A DNA stretch of 64,000 bases from JBBQLG01 sp964251665 (GCA_964251665.1 CAXUKO010000001.1:310001-374000); one strand, 5' to 3'. Numbered from the stretch's first letter, positions 15,861 through 25,379 are shown. The notes: a model not told the origin generated them from the sequence alone. Translations and numbers: made by a program.

Positions 15861-17477
15861 ATGCCCCATCATTTCGACTACCTGATTATTGGCTCCGGCA
15901 TTGCCGGACTCAGCTATGCTACCAAACTCGCCCGCCACTACAACGAGGTAAACAAGCCCGTGCGGATTGGGGTAATCACAAAGGTTCAGGCCGACGAAAC
16001 CAACACGAAATACGCACAGGGAGGTATTGCCGGTGTGTGGTCAGAGTCGGATTCGTTCGATAAACACATCGACGATACAATGGTAGCGGGCGATTTTCTG
16101 AGTGACCGCGTAGTAGTAGAAATCGTCGTTCGGGAAGCACCCGCCCGAATTCAGGAACTGATTGATTACGGCACCCGCTTCGACAAGGAGGCCGACGGCG
16201 ACTACGATCTGGCTAAGGAAGGCGGGCATTCAGACTACCGGATTCTGCATTTTAAAGACATCACCGGGGCCGAAATCGAACGCGCCCTGCTCGACCGGGT
16301 GGCGTCTTACCCAAGCATCGAGATATTCACTCATTTCTACGCCGTTGAACTGATCACCCGTCATCACCTGGGCGAAACCGTTCATCGCTACGACGATACC
16401 AACCGTTGCTTTGGGGCTTACGTGCTGAACTCACAGACGGGCAAAGTAGAGCGATTCCTCGCCCGGACTACCATGCTGGCATCGGGCGGCATCGGGCAGG
16501 TGTATCAAAGCACCACGAACCCGATCATTGCCACCGGCGATGGCATTGCAATGGCATACCGCGCCAAAGCTGTCTGCAAAGACATGGAATTCATTCAGTT
16601 TCACCCCACGGCCCTTTACGAGCCGGGCAAGAAACCAAATTTTCTGATTTCGGAAGCGGTGCGAGGCTTTGGCGGTATCCTGCGAAACGTCAACGGAGAG
16701 ACGTTTATGGAACAGTATGATCCCCGGCTTTCGCTGGCTCCGCGCGACATTGTTGCCCGCGCCATCGACTCGGAGATGAAGAAGAACGGTACGCCCCACG
16801 TGTATTTAGACGTGACCCACTGCGACTACGAAAAATTCATCGAGCACTTCCCCAACATCACGGCTTATTGCAAAGACAATCTGGGGCTTGATATTCGTAA
16901 AGAGTACATTCCGGTCGTACCCGCCCAGCACTACCTCTGTGGAGGTATCCGCGTGAACGAACATGGGCAAACCAACATCCAGCATTTATACGCGGCCGGT
17001 GAATGTGCCTGTACGGGGCTGCATGGCGCGAATCGTCTGGCGTCCAACTCCCTGCTCGAAGCTATTGTGTTTGGCCACCGAGCCTACCTGCGCTCGATTC
17101 GGGAAGATAGCGATGCTACGGATCTGAGCGGGTTAGTGCCGGTTTGGGATGACAAAGGCACCCACCACCCCGAAGAACTGGTGCTGGTAACCGAAATGAA
17201 GCGGGAACTGGAGTCGATCATGTCCAATTACGTTGGCATTGTCCGGTCCAACCGCCGACTGAAACGGGCCATGGACCGGCTCGAGCTGATCTACCTGGAG
17301 CATGAAGAATTATACCGTCAATCGACGGTATCGGTGCCCATTTGTGAGCTGCGGAACCTGATCGAGGTAGCCTACCTGATCATCAAAATGGCTATGGCCC
17401 GGCGCGAGAACCGGGGTCTGCATTTCAACATAGATCACGTTAAAGCCCCGGCGCACGAGTTGGTTAGTGTGTTGTAG
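15861..17477 (+). CDS. nadB: L-aspartate oxidase
   Basis: A 538-residue flavoprotein that oxidises L-aspartate to iminoaspartate, the first step of de novo NAD synthesis. FAD-binding GSGIAGLSYA is at the N-terminus. TKYAQGGIAGVWSESDS, FIQFHPTALYEPG, EAVRGFGGILRN and GGIRVNEHGQTN are typical of the family, and the succinate dehydrogenase-like C-terminal helical domain is complete. It is preceded by a Nudix-type regulator and followed by a bidirectional inverted repeat. nadA and nadC are not in the window. Confidence 0.96.
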   Translation: MPHHFDYLIIGSGIAGLSYATKLARHYNEVNKPVRIGVITKVQADETNTKYAQGGIAGVWSESDSFDKHIDDTMVAGDFLSDRVVVEIVVREAPARIQELIDYGTRFDKEADGDYDLAKEGGHSDYRILHFKDITGAEIERALLDRVASYPSIEIFTHFYAVELITRHHLGETVHRYDDTNRCFGAYVLNSQTGKVERFLARTTMLASGGIGQVYQSTTNPIIATGDGIAMAYRAKAVCKDMEFIQFHPTALYEPGKKPNFLISEAVRGFGGILRNVNGETFMEQYDPRLSLAPRDIVARAIDSEMKKNGTPHVYLDVTHCDYEKFIEHFPNITAYCKDNLGLDIRKEYIPVVPAQHYLCGGIRVNEHGQTNIQHLYAAGECACTGLHGANRLASNSLLEAIVFGHRAYLRSIREDSDATDLSGLVPVWDDKGTHHPEELVLVTEMKRELESIMSNYVGIVRSNRRLKRAMDRLELIYLEHEELYRQSTVSVPICELRNLIEVAYLIIKMAMARRENRGLHFNIDHVKAPAHELVSVL

Positions 17478-17483
17478 CGCGGA

Positions 17484-17549
17484 TACGTAGCCCAGACGCC
17501 TACGTCTGATTTTGGTGGAGCGGCCAGACGTGGGCGTTTGGGGTACGTA
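17484..17549. terminator. 25-bp imperfect inverted repeat between nadB and kdsA
   Basis: Arms 17484-17508 and 17525-17549 match at 22 of 25 positions, with a 16-nt loop, between converging nadB and kdsA. It is a probable bidirectional terminator. The left arm holds a second small palindrome (agacg-ccta-cgtct). Confidence 0.6.
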
Positions 17550-17555
17550 TTCAGG

Positions 17556-18365
17556 TTACTGTATCGCTTCCCGAATGCGCACCAGCTTTTCCAGTAGAGC
17601 CTCCAGCTGATCGAGTCGCAGCATATTGGCTCCGTCCGATTTAGCTTCGCTGGGGTTCGGATGCGTTTCGATGAACAAACCATCAGCACCCACGGCAATA
17701 GCCGCTTTGGCGATGGTGGCAATCAGGGTTGGTTTACCCCCCGTCACCCCTGATGCCTGATTCGGCTGCTGAAGCGAATGGGTACAATCCATCACCACCG
17801 GAGCCTGATGCGCCTGCATAGCCGGAATATTCCGGTAATCGACGACCAAATCGCCGTAGCCAAACGAATTGCCCCGGTCGGTCAGAATAACGGTCGCATC
17901 AGGATTCACGCTTTTAACTTTCTCGACGGCAAAGCCCATTGACTCGCCCGATAAAAACTGGCCCTTTTTGATGTTAACGGCCCGTCCTGTATGCGCGGCT
18001 GCTTCAATCAGTTCGGTTTGCCGACACAGGAATGCCGGGATCTGTAGTACATCAACGTAGGGTGCAGCCATCGCGGCTTCGTGCGATTCGTGAATATCGG
18101 TGACGGTTGGAATCGCAAACGTGTCGCCTACTTCCTTAAGAATAGAAAGAGCCAGTTCGTCTCCGATGCCCGTAAACGAGTTGGCTTTAGTGCGATTTGC
18201 CTTGCGGTAAGAGCCTTTAAAAATATAGGGAATGCCCAGTTTATCGGTGATGGTTACGATGCGTTCGGCGATTTGAAGCGCCATGTCGCGGCCTTCAATA
18301 GCGCAGGGTCCAGCCATGAGAAAAAACCGGCCGCTGTCGCTGTGTTTTAGTTTTGGAATGATCAT
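17556..18365 (-). CDS. kdsA: 3-deoxy-8-phosphooctulonate synthase
   Basis: A 269-residue enzyme condensing arabinose-5-phosphate and phosphoenolpyruvate to Kdo-8-phosphate for lipopolysaccharide core. FLMAGPCAIEG, FKGSYRKANRTKANSFTG, DVLQIPAFLCRQT, NIKKGQFLSGE, and DCTHSLQQPN are all present. The frame stays open another 78 codons upstream, but the ATG at 18365 gives the normal family start and length. It diverges from acpP across 234 bp. Confidence 0.95.
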   Translation of the reverse strand: MIIPKLKHSDSGRFFLMAGPCAIEGRDMALQIAERIVTITDKLGIPYIFKGSYRKANRTKANSFTGIGDELALSILKEVGDTFAIPTVTDIHESHEAAMAAPYVDVLQIPAFLCRQTELIEAAAHTGRAVNIKKGQFLSGESMGFAVEKVKSVNPDATVILTDRGNSFGYGDLVVDYRNIPAMQAHQAPVVMDCTHSLQQPNQASGVTGGKPTLIATIAKAAIAVGADGLFIETHPNPSEAKSDGANMLRLDQLEALLEKLVRIREAIQ

Positions 18366-18536
18366 AGTTCGTGTTCGTTTCGTAACGGCAAAGGTGCATA
18401 AAAGCACCGAACCTGCCCGTATCGGTATTTGTCGATTAATGGAGTATACTAAAAACCGGCTAACTAATTGTTTGATTTGTAGAGGGTTATTGGGGAGTTG
18501 GCAGCGATTGGCAACGGCAGTACATCCAAAAAATTG

Positions 18537-18568
18537 TTTGACAATGACGCAGGAAATGGTTTTCTTTG
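18537..18568 (+). promoter_or_regulatory. Promoter of the acpP-fabF-rnc operon
   Basis: -33 box TTTG (18537-18540), 20-nt spacer, then TTTCTTTG (18561-18568), one mismatch from TAnnTTTG, 31 nt before the acpP start. Confidence 0.6.
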
Positions 18569-18599
18569 CGTCGTTTTTTAACCCAAATAGACCATCCAA

Positions 18600-18839
18600 A
18601 TGTCAGAAATTGCACAAAAAGTTAAGGCAATCATCGTTGAAAAATTGGGCGTAGAAGAATCGGAGGTAACGCCGGAGGCCAGCTTCACAAACGACCTTGG
18701 TGCTGATTCGCTCGATACTGTTGAGTTGATCATGGAATTCGAAAAAGAATTCAACATCTCGATTCCCGACGATCAGGCCGAAAACATTGGCACGGTTGGT
18801 CAGGCCATCACGTACCTGGAGCAGAACGCCGGTAACTAA
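18600..18839 (+). CDS. acpP: Acyl carrier protein
   Basis: A 79-residue carrier of fatty acyl intermediates. The phosphopantetheine-attachment Ser37 lies in LGADSLDTVELIMEFE. The acidic helical fold and length are standard. It heads the conserved cluster acpP-fabF-rnc. Confidence 0.97.
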   Translation: MSEIAQKVKAIIVEKLGVEESEVTPEASFTNDLGADSLDTVELIMEFEKEFNISIPDDQAENIGTVGQAITYLEQNAGN

Positions 18840-18928
18840 CCCGCGTCAGTTCCTCGGATGGCTACCCGGTCAGGACCACACAGCGTCCGGCAAATGCCAC
18901 CTTCTTTTTTTACCTCGGAGTTCAGTCT

Positions 18929-20182
18929 ATGACGCTTAAACGAGTAGTAGTGACAGGCCTCGGCGCACTTACGCCGATCGGTAATGATGTACCTACTTAT
19001 TGGAACAATTTATCCGCCGGCGTAAGTGGTGCTGGCCCGATCACGAAATTCGACGCGACCAAATTTCGGACTCGTTTCGCCTGCGAACTAAAAGGTCTCG
19101 ATCTGACACAGTTCATCCCCCGGCAGGAGGCCCGTAAGATGGACCCCTTTGCGCAGTATGCGGTTATCACTGCCGACGAGGCTATTCGTGATTCAGGGCT
19201 GGAATTAGACAAAATCAACCTTGATAAGGCTGGTGTTATCTGGGGCTCGGGCATCGGCGGCTTGCGTACGTTTGAAGAAGAAGTCCGCAACTATTCCGTT
19301 GGGGATGGTACACCTCGTTACAATCCGTTCTTTATTCCGAAAATGATTGCCGACAGCGCGTCGGGTATTCTCTCGATTCGGTACGGCTTCCGGGGCGTCA
19401 ACTATGTAACCGTGTCGGCTTGTGCGTCGGCTACCAACGCCATGGTTGATGCCTTTAATTTTATTCGGCTGGGACGGTTGTCCGTCGTTATTTCGGGTGG
19501 CTCCGAAGCGGCCATTGCCGAAGCAGGTATCGGGGGGTTCAATGCCTTACGTGCCTTGTCTGAGCGTAACGATTCGCCCGAGACGGCATCGCGTCCGTTT
19601 GATAAGGACCGCGACGGATTTGTGCTGGGCGAAGGTGCGGGTGCGATCATCCTCGAAGAGTACGAACACGCTAAAGCGCGTGGCGCGAAAATCTACGCCG
19701 AACTAATCGGTGGTGGTATGTCGTCGGATGCGTACCACATTACGGCCCCGCACCCTGAAGGATTAGGTGCCCTCAACGTGATGAAGGACGCGCTGGATGA
19801 TGCGCAGCTACAGCCCGAAGATGTGGACTATATCAACGTTCACGGTACCTCAACTCCGTTGGGTGACATCAGTGAGGCTATGGCGATTGAAAAGGTCTTT
19901 GGCGAACATGCTTATAACCTGAACATCAGTTCGACCAAGTCAATGACGGGGCATTTGCTGGGAGCAGCCGGAGCCATTGAAGCTATTGCCTGTATCATGG
20001 CGATGGAGCACAGTCTGGTGCCGCCAACGATCAACCATTTTACCGACGACGACGTGTTTAATCCGCGGTTGAACTTCACGTTCAATCAGGCACAAGCACG
20101 GCCGGTAAATATTGCCCTGAGCAATACCTTTGGGTTTGGTGGCCACAACGTCTCGGTGATCTTCAGAAAATTAGACGCGTAG
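18929..20182 (+). CDS. fabF: 3-oxoacyl-ACP synthase II
   Basis: A 417-residue condensing enzyme of fatty-acid elongation. The active-site Cys is in VSACASATNA, with His in NVHGTSTPLGD and KSMTGHLLGAAG, the Cys-His-His triad of KAS I/II. It lies 89 bp after acpP and 3 bp before rnc. Confidence 0.97.
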   Translation: MTLKRVVVTGLGALTPIGNDVPTYWNNLSAGVSGAGPITKFDATKFRTRFACELKGLDLTQFIPRQEARKMDPFAQYAVITADEAIRDSGLELDKINLDKAGVIWGSGIGGLRTFEEEVRNYSVGDGTPRYNPFFIPKMIADSASGILSIRYGFRGVNYVTVSACASATNAMVDAFNFIRLGRLSVVISGGSEAAIAEAGIGGFNALRALSERNDSPETASRPFDKDRDGFVLGEGAGAIILEEYEHAKARGAKIYAELIGGGMSSDAYHITAPHPEGLGALNVMKDALDDAQLQPEDVDYINVHGTSTPLGDISEAMAIEKVFGEHAYNLNISSTKSMTGHLLGAAGAIEAIACIMAMEHSLVPPTINHFTDDDVFNPRLNFTFNQAQARPVNIALSNTFGFGGHNVSVIFRKLDA

Positions 20183-20185
20183 GCC

Positions 20186-20962
20186 GTGCAACTCGCGCTC
20201 ACCCGTACCGTTCTTGCGCCCTTCTTTAACCTCTTCCGGGCGGGTGAGAAAACTGAGGCCCCCCGAAAATTCCGGCGGTCCATTACACATATCATTGGTG
20301 AGCGGCCTTCTAACGTGGCCGTTTACCAACTGGCGCTTCGCCACACCTCGGCCTCACGCGAAACGCCGGTGAAAGGCTTCCGCGAATCGAACGAGCGGCT
20401 GGAATACCTTGGTGACGCCGTGCTGGGCATGGTAATCGCGGAATATCTCTTCAAAAAATACCCCTACAAAGACGAAGGCTTCCTGACTGAAGTCCGGTCG
20501 CGCTTAGTTAACCGCGAGATGTTAAACAGCGTCTCGCGGAAAATTGGCTTAGACCGGCTCATTGAGTATGACGGTAGCCGAACCCGTTCCCTGCCTGCCC
20601 GTACGTCCATGTACGGCGATGCACTCGAAGCTCTCGTTGGTGCCGTTTATCTTGATAAAGGATTCGGCTTTACGCAACGCTTTATTCTGGGCGAACTGCT
20701 GTCTCATTACGACATCGAATCCATTGTTCAGACCAACGGCAACTTCAAAAGCCGACTCATCGAATGGTCACAGCGGCAGGGTAAAGAAATCAGGTTCGAG
20801 ATTCTGGAGGAAAAAGGCAACAGTCACTTCCGGGAATTCATCGCCCAGGTTTTGGTAAACGATGAGCCGTTTGCCACGGGTAGCGGCTACTCCAAGAAAA
20901 AAGCTGAGCAGTCGGCAGCTGAAAAAGCATTTGAACTTATCGATCAGCAAAAACCTGATTGA
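20186..20962 (+). CDS. rnc: Ribonuclease III
   Basis: A 258-residue double-strand RNA endonuclease. The signature ERLEYLGDAVLGMVIAEYLF with its catalytic acidic residues, the second acidic cluster YGDALEALVGAVYLD, and a C-terminal dsRNA-binding domain (NFKSRLIEWSQ to KKKAEQSAAEKAFE) are present. The start is GTG at 20186, 3 bp after fabF, so translation is probably coupled. Confidence 0.95.
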   Translation: MQLALTRTVLAPFFNLFRAGEKTEAPRKFRRSITHIIGERPSNVAVYQLALRHTSASRETPVKGFRESNERLEYLGDAVLGMVIAEYLFKKYPYKDEGFLTEVRSRLVNREMLNSVSRKIGLDRLIEYDGSRTRSLPARTSMYGDALEALVGAVYLDKGFGFTQRFILGELLSHYDIESIVQTNGNFKSRLIEWSQRQGKEIRFEILEEKGNSHFREFIAQVLVNDEPFATGSGYSKKKAEQSAAEKAFELIDQQKPD

Positions 20963-21187
20963 CCTGAGCGACAATGCCCCGGTGTCGAACGGCACTTCTG
21001 CTTAGCAGTTCGCAAGCAAAATCCCATTAGTCATTTTGTCATTCATCTCTGTCAGAATGGCCGCAACTTGCCGTTTCCTCACTGGATTTATGCCATTGTA
21101 GCCGACTTGAAGCGAAAAAGTGTATTGGTATGGAATTTGAAAAAACACCATTGTAGTTCAATTTCTAACTTAAAACCAGTAGACACA

Positions 21188-21625
21188 ATGAACTCGATAG
21201 CACGCTCAACTAACCAGCTACCATCGCTGATCGAAAACTTCTTCGGTCGTGACATGAGTGATTTCTTCAACAGCACCATGCCAGCCATGCAAAATGTACC
21301 AGCTGTCAACGTAGTCGAAAACGCTGATGGCTTTCGCATTGAAGTAGCGGCTCCAGGCCTTAGCAAAGACGATTTCAAGCTGAATCTGAACCACAACAAC
21401 CTGACAATCTCGGCCTACAAAGAGAACAAACAGGAAGAAAAAGAGAATGAGAAATTCACCCGTCGGGAGTTTAGCTATTCGTCTTTTCAGCGGACCTTTA
21501 CCCTGCCAACTTCCGTAGATTCAGAGGCCATTCAGGCTAACTATGCCGATGGCGTGCTGAAGATTGAGATTCCAAAACGTGAGGAAGCTAAAGTGAAGCC
21601 GCCCCGTCAGATTGAGATTGGCTGA
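21188..21625 (+). CDS. Small heat-shock protein, Hsp20 family
   Basis: A 145-residue chaperone. The alpha-crystallin domain runs from about residue 40 (PAVNVVENADGFRIEVAAPGL) to ADGVLKIEIPKRE; there is a short N-terminal arm and a C-terminal tail. An extended frame begins at 21068, but the ATG at 21188 gives the family start (MNSIARSTNQLPSLIENFFG). The 225-bp gap upstream has no clear CIRCE element. htrA follows, making a protein-quality-control pair. Confidence 0.93.
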   Translation: MNSIARSTNQLPSLIENFFGRDMSDFFNSTMPAMQNVPAVNVVENADGFRIEVAAPGLSKDDFKLNLNHNNLTISAYKENKQEEKENEKFTRREFSYSSFQRTFTLPTSVDSEAIQANYADGVLKIEIPKREEAKVKPPRQIEIG

Positions 21626-21641
21626 TTAAACGGATATGCCC

Positions 21642-21685
21642 CGTTAAAAAGCCCGCCGATTTAGTAGAAAGCGGGCTTTTTAACG
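21642..21685 (+). terminator. Terminator after hsp20
   Basis: A perfect 15-bp stem (21642-21656 / 21671-21685) with a 14-nt loop; the 3' arm contains gggctttttaacg. Confidence 0.85.
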
Positions 21686-21830
21686 TTTTACAGACACCCT
21701 AACAAAGCCCTGTTAAAAATTGTTAAGTACCTGCCACACCGGACTTTTTGCCTCGTTGTCTACGTTATTTTGTCAGCGCGTCGACACGACGAACCCTACA
21801 CAAACAGCAATTCATTACTCCTTTTAACAC

Positions 21831-23363
21831 ATGAAAAATAATTGGAAAATTCTGGTGGTAATTGCGCTGCTTTCGAGTGCAGTTACTCTTTTGGCTTACA
21901 ACCTGCTGGGCTTGAACAAGCCGGATGTAATTTTTAACGAAGCGGCTTCCGCGCCAACCCTAACCGGTCGGCTGGCTGCTCTGGGGGCACCCAACGCGGC
22001 TCCCGGCGATTTCTCATCTGCCGCAGAGTCGGCAACGCCTACCGTTGTTCATATTCGTACGACTGTAACCCGCACAGTGCGCCAACAGCAGGTTCCTGAC
22101 ATCTTCAAGGACTTTTTTGGCGATGAGTTTGGCGGGGGCCGGGGTCAGCAAGGCCCATCGCGTCGTCAGCAGGGACAGGCATCAGGTTCGGGTGTAATCA
22201 TCAGCAAGGATGGCTACATCGTTACCAACAACCACGTTGTTCAGGATGCTGACGAAGTGGAAGTTATCCTGACCGACAAACGCAGCTTTAAAGCAAAAGT
22301 AATTGGCGCCGATCCACTCACGGACTTAGCCGTTGTGAAAATTGATGCCAAAGATCTGCCAGTGATTACGCTGGGCGACTCGGACGCACTGAAGCTTGGC
22401 GAATGGGTGTTAGCGGTTGGTTATCCGCTTGATCTCGAATCAACTGTAACAGCGGGTATCGTGAGTGCAAAAGGCCGTGGTATTGGTATCCTGAACCAGA
22501 ACGGCGAGCGGGCACAGCGTCAGGGCGACAAACAGGCTGACACTCCAATCGAATCATTCATTCAGACGGATGCTGCCATCAACCCCGGTAACTCGGGTGG
22601 TGCGCTGGTTAACCTGCGTGGCGAACTGGTTGGTATTAACTCGGCTATTGCCTCGGCAACGGGTTATTACAGCGGTTACGGTTTTGCCGTACCTGTCTCG
22701 TTAGTAAAAAAAGTAACGGCTGATCTGCTGAAATTCGGGGCTGTACAACGCGGCTACCTCGGCATTCTGCCCCGCGAACTGGATAGTAAGGTTGCCACTG
22801 AAGTAGGTGCTAAAGTGGGTCGTGGTATCTACGTTGCCGATGTGGTCGACAATGGGGCGGCTAAAACGGCGGGCTTACAGAAAGGTGACGTTATTGTTAA
22901 AATGGAAGGCCAGGCCATTGATTCGGATGCTGAAATGCGTGAAATCATTGGTCGTCGTCGGCCGGGCGATGTTATTCTGGTAACGGTTAACCGGGACGGC
23001 TCTGAGCGTGATTTCAAAGTTGAACTTCGGAATCGTAACGGTGGTCGTGATGTGATCAAACGCACTGAAGCGGCTTCTGCCACGCTGAAAGCCTTGGGTG
23101 CCGACTTTGAGAACCTGACACCTGCTGAACTGAAGCAACTCGGTATCAGCGGTGGCATTCGGGTCAAGAAGCTTTACGATGGTAAACTGGCCGAAACGGA
23201 TATCGAAGAAGGCTTCATTATCGTGAAGGCAAACGGTAAAAACGTTCGGTCTTCCAAAGAGTTGGAAACCATCATGAACACCTCGAAAGAAGGCGATGGG
23301 CTGATGCTGATTGGCATGTATCCGAACAGCTCACGGATGTACTACTACGCTGTGCCTGTGTAA
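21831..23363 (+). CDS. Periplasmic serine protease, HtrA/DegP family
   Basis: A 510-residue exported protease-chaperone. A signal-anchor occupies residues 5-25. The catalytic triad is H135 (NNHVVQDADEVEV), D165 (DPLTDLAVVKI) and S255 (NPGNSGGALVN). Two PDZ domains follow, at about 285-375 (AAKTAGLQKGDVI) and 410-500. A Gln/Gly/Arg-rich loop (about 100-118) replaces part of the usual L1 segment. It handles misfolded envelope proteins, next to hsp20. Confidence 0.95.
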   Translation: MKNNWKILVVIALLSSAVTLLAYNLLGLNKPDVIFNEAASAPTLTGRLAALGAPNAAPGDFSSAAESATPTVVHIRTTVTRTVRQQQVPDIFKDFFGDEFGGGRGQQGPSRRQQGQASGSGVIISKDGYIVTNNHVVQDADEVEVILTDKRSFKAKVIGADPLTDLAVVKIDAKDLPVITLGDSDALKLGEWVLAVGYPLDLESTVTAGIVSAKGRGIGILNQNGERAQRQGDKQADTPIESFIQTDAAINPGNSGGALVNLRGELVGINSAIASATGYYSGYGFAVPVSLVKKVTADLLKFGAVQRGYLGILPRELDSKVATEVGAKVGRGIYVADVVDNGAAKTAGLQKGDVIVKMEGQAIDSDAEMREIIGRRRPGDVILVTVNRDGSERDFKVELRNRNGGRDVIKRTEAASATLKALGADFENLTPAELKQLGISGGIRVKKLYDGKLAETDIEEGFIIVKANGKNVRSSKELETIMNTSKEGDGLMLIGMYPNSSRMYYYAVPV

Positions 23364-23381
23364 TACTTGAATAAGGTTTGC

Positions 23382-23419
23382 ACAAAAAATCCCGCCAGAT
23401 TTCTGGCGGGATTTTTTGT
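23382..23419. terminator. Terminator after htrA
   Basis: A perfect 18-bp stem, 23382-23399 / 23402-23419, with six A then six T at its ends: a strong bidirectional intrinsic terminator. Confidence 0.88.
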
Positions 23420-23440
23420 TGTCCCGAAGGTCGGCAGAAG

Positions 23441-23468
23441 TGGTGTCGGATTTGAGACTCCGACACCA
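23441..23468 (-). terminator. Second hairpin, before the gmd stop codon side
   Basis: Perfect 10-bp arms tggtgtcgga/tccgacacca with an 8-nt loop, just past the 3' end of gmd. It lacks a T-tract. Confidence 0.45.
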
Positions 23469-23475
23469 GTTGGTA

Positions 23476-24588
23476 TTATTCGAAGTAGTTCAGCACCCGG
23501 TGCCCGCTTTTCTCAAGCAGCTGATCACGCTGGAAAAGGTCTAAATCGGCCGTTACCATATCGTTTACCAGCGCCTTCAGATCATACTTGGGCTTCCAGT
23601 TCAGTTTCTTCATGGCTTTAGCCGGGTCCCCCAGCAGCAAATCCACTTCGGTAGGCCGGAAATACCGGCTATCGACGGCCACCACTTCCTGTCCTACAGC
23701 AATCGGATACTCCGGGTTTGATGCGCTCACGACGCGACCAACTTCCGAAACACCTTCGCCGGAAAAAGCCAGCTCTACGCCAATTTCGGCAAACGCCAGC
23801 CGCACAAAATCACGAATGCTGGTTGTTACACCCGTTGCAATGACGAAGTCTTCGGGTGTTTCCTGTTGCAGAATGAGGTACATCGCTTCGACGTAATCCT
23901 TAGCATGGCCCCAGTCACGTAGTGAATCCAGGTTACCCAGATAAACTTTATCCTGCAAACCGAGCGCGATCCGTGCTACGGCCCGGGTAATTTTTCGGGT
24001 TACAAAGGTTTCGCCCCGCAACGGTGATTCGTGGTTGAAGAGGATACCGTTGCAGGCATACATGTTATAAGCCTCGCGGTAGTTGACCGTAATCCAGTAG
24101 CCATATAGTTTGGCCACCGCATAAGGCGAACGGGGGTAGAACGGTGTCGTTTCCGACTGGGCGTGTCCCTGAACGCCACCGTATAACTCGGATGTTGATG
24201 CCTGATAAACGCGGGTCTTCTGCGTCATGCCCAATAACCGCACGGCTTCCAGAATGCGCAGCGTACCAATGCCATCGACCTGAGCGGTGTATTCGGGTTC
24301 CTCAAAGCTTACCTGCACGTGCGACATAGCACCGAGGTTATAAATTTCGTCCGGCTGTACTTCCTGAATAATGCGGATGATGTTAGCCGAGTCGGACAGG
24401 TCGCCGTAATGAAGTTTAAGCTTTACATTTTTTTCATGCGGGTCCTCATACATATGGTCGATGCGCTGCGTGTTGAACAGCGAACTCCGGCGTTTGATGC
24501 CGTGGACTTCATAGCCTTTGGACAATAGTAGTTCGGTCAGATAGGCGCCATCCTGGCCTGTAATCCCGGTAATTAGTGCTTTTTTCAT
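23476..24588 (-). CDS. gmd: GDP-mannose 4,6-dehydratase
   Basis: A 370-residue SDR making GDP-4-keto-6-deoxymannose, precursor of GDP-fucose and related sugars. TGITGQDGAYL and KRRSSLFNTQRIDH at the N-terminus, ASTSELYGG and the Tyr-Lys motif YPRSPYAVAKLYGYW, and NHESPLRGETFVTRK are diagnostic. The usual partner GDP-fucose synthase is not adjacent. The gene belongs functionally with the scattered surface-sugar genes here. Confidence 0.96.
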   Translation of the reverse strand: MKKALITGITGQDGAYLTELLLSKGYEVHGIKRRSSLFNTQRIDHMYEDPHEKNVKLKLHYGDLSDSANIIRIIQEVQPDEIYNLGAMSHVQVSFEEPEYTAQVDGIGTLRILEAVRLLGMTQKTRVYQASTSELYGGVQGHAQSETTPFYPRSPYAVAKLYGYWITVNYREAYNMYACNGILFNHESPLRGETFVTRKITRAVARIALGLQDKVYLGNLDSLRDWGHAKDYVEAMYLILQQETPEDFVIATGVTTSIRDFVRLAFAEIGVELAFSGEGVSEVGRVVSASNPEYPIAVGQEVVAVDSRYFRPTEVDLLLGDPAKAMKKLNWKPKYDLKALVNDMVTADLDLFQRDQLLEKSGHRVLNYFE

Positions 24589-24672
24589 GTTAGCCTGCTA
24601 ATAGTGACTAATTCTTTTAGTTAACGAAATAGCAAAAACGTATCCAATTTATCGTTAGGAATAACTCACTCA

Positions 24673-25287
24673 TTATTTAATTAGAAGACTCCGACGGATA
24701 TCAACCTTATCGGGTTGAAGAATGACGGCGGTAAACTGTTGCTTAAGCTGACTCAGGTAACGCTCTGCATCGAACCTCCGCATAAAATCACCCACTTTGA
24801 GCCGGTAGGTGGGTTGTTTGTACGACAGATACGGGCTCAGTTCGGGAAAAACCTGATAGATCTGCAACTTGACCGCATCAGCTTCCTGCCGTTCATTTCC
24901 CACATACACCTGAATCCGGTACCCCGGCGCATACCGAATTGACCGGTTTTGCTGCGCAATGGTATCCAGTAGTGCATCAAGTCGTTTGTTAACGTGCAGC
25001 GGCTCGGCAGGTGCTGGTGCAGGCGTTACAGCTGGCTTACGCGCCGGGGCTGTCTCTGCTTCGGGTTTGCGTACCGGCGTTGCTGTAGCCGCGGGCGTTG
25101 CCGGGCGGCTGGCAGGCGCTCCGGCTGGTGTATACGACGGCCGGACCACGGATAAATCGTCGGTATAGCCATTGTAATTGGCCAGGCCTGATGTGCCGGA
25201 GCGACTTCCACTGGGCCGGGCCGCAGGTGCACAGGCCGTTATTACGGCTGCTAAACCGACACTAAACCAGTAGACGTTACGAATCAT
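24673..25287 (-). CDS. SPOR-domain lipoprotein
   Basis: A 204-residue protein with signal and lipobox VITAC (Cys17 by this start), a Pro/Ala/Thr-rich linker (about 45-120) and a C-terminal SPOR-like domain: YRIQVYVGNERQEADAVK, YLSYKQPTYRLKVGDF, YLSQLKQQF. SPOR domains bind denuded septal peptidoglycan. The ATG at 25287 gives a clean signal; an upstream extension is rejected because it crosses a -7 box. Divergent from murB, another peptidoglycan gene. Confidence 0.85.
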   Translation of the reverse strand: MIRNVYWFSVGLAAVITACAPAARPSGSRSGTSGLANYNGYTDDLSVVRPSYTPAGAPASRPATPAATATPVRKPEAETAPARKPAVTPAPAPAEPLHVNKRLDALLDTIAQQNRSIRYAPGYRIQVYVGNERQEADAVKLQIYQVFPELSPYLSYKQPTYRLKVGDFMRRFDAERYLSQLKQQFTAVILQPDKVDIRRSLLIK

Positions 25288-25305
25288 AGTTAATAGACTG
25301 AACAA

Positions 25306-25313
25306 CAAACTTA
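25306..25313 (-). promoter_or_regulatory. -7 box TAAGTTTG for the SPOR lipoprotein
   Basis: An exact match on the minus strand, 18 nt before the ATG at 25287. It lies inside the frame upstream of that ATG and so argues for the shorter start. Confidence 0.5.
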
Positions 25314-25371
25314 CGAAATAACCGCCTACTCCCATACCGGGAGTTACTGAGTGGCTCTGGCGGAATTTGGT

Positions 25372-25379
25372 TAATTTTG
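25372..25379 (+). promoter_or_regulatory. -7 box TAATTTTG for murB
   Basis: An exact TAnnTTTG match, 24 nt before the murB ATG. Confidence 0.5.

Noticed and set aside
18366..18599. N-terminal extension of kdsA by 78 residues
   Set aside because: The extension has no KdsA similarity and would overlap the acpP promoter; the ATG at 18365 gives the normal length.
21058..21072. Sigma-54-like promoter (TGGCCGCAACTTGCC) before hsp20
   Set aside because: The GG and GC pairs are 9 nt apart instead of the required 10, and it is over 110 bp from the start codon.
21832..23363. The HtrA-type protease as a phage or plasmid gene
   Set aside because: Domains, codon use and neighbours (hsp20, housekeeping genes) are ordinary chromosomal ones.
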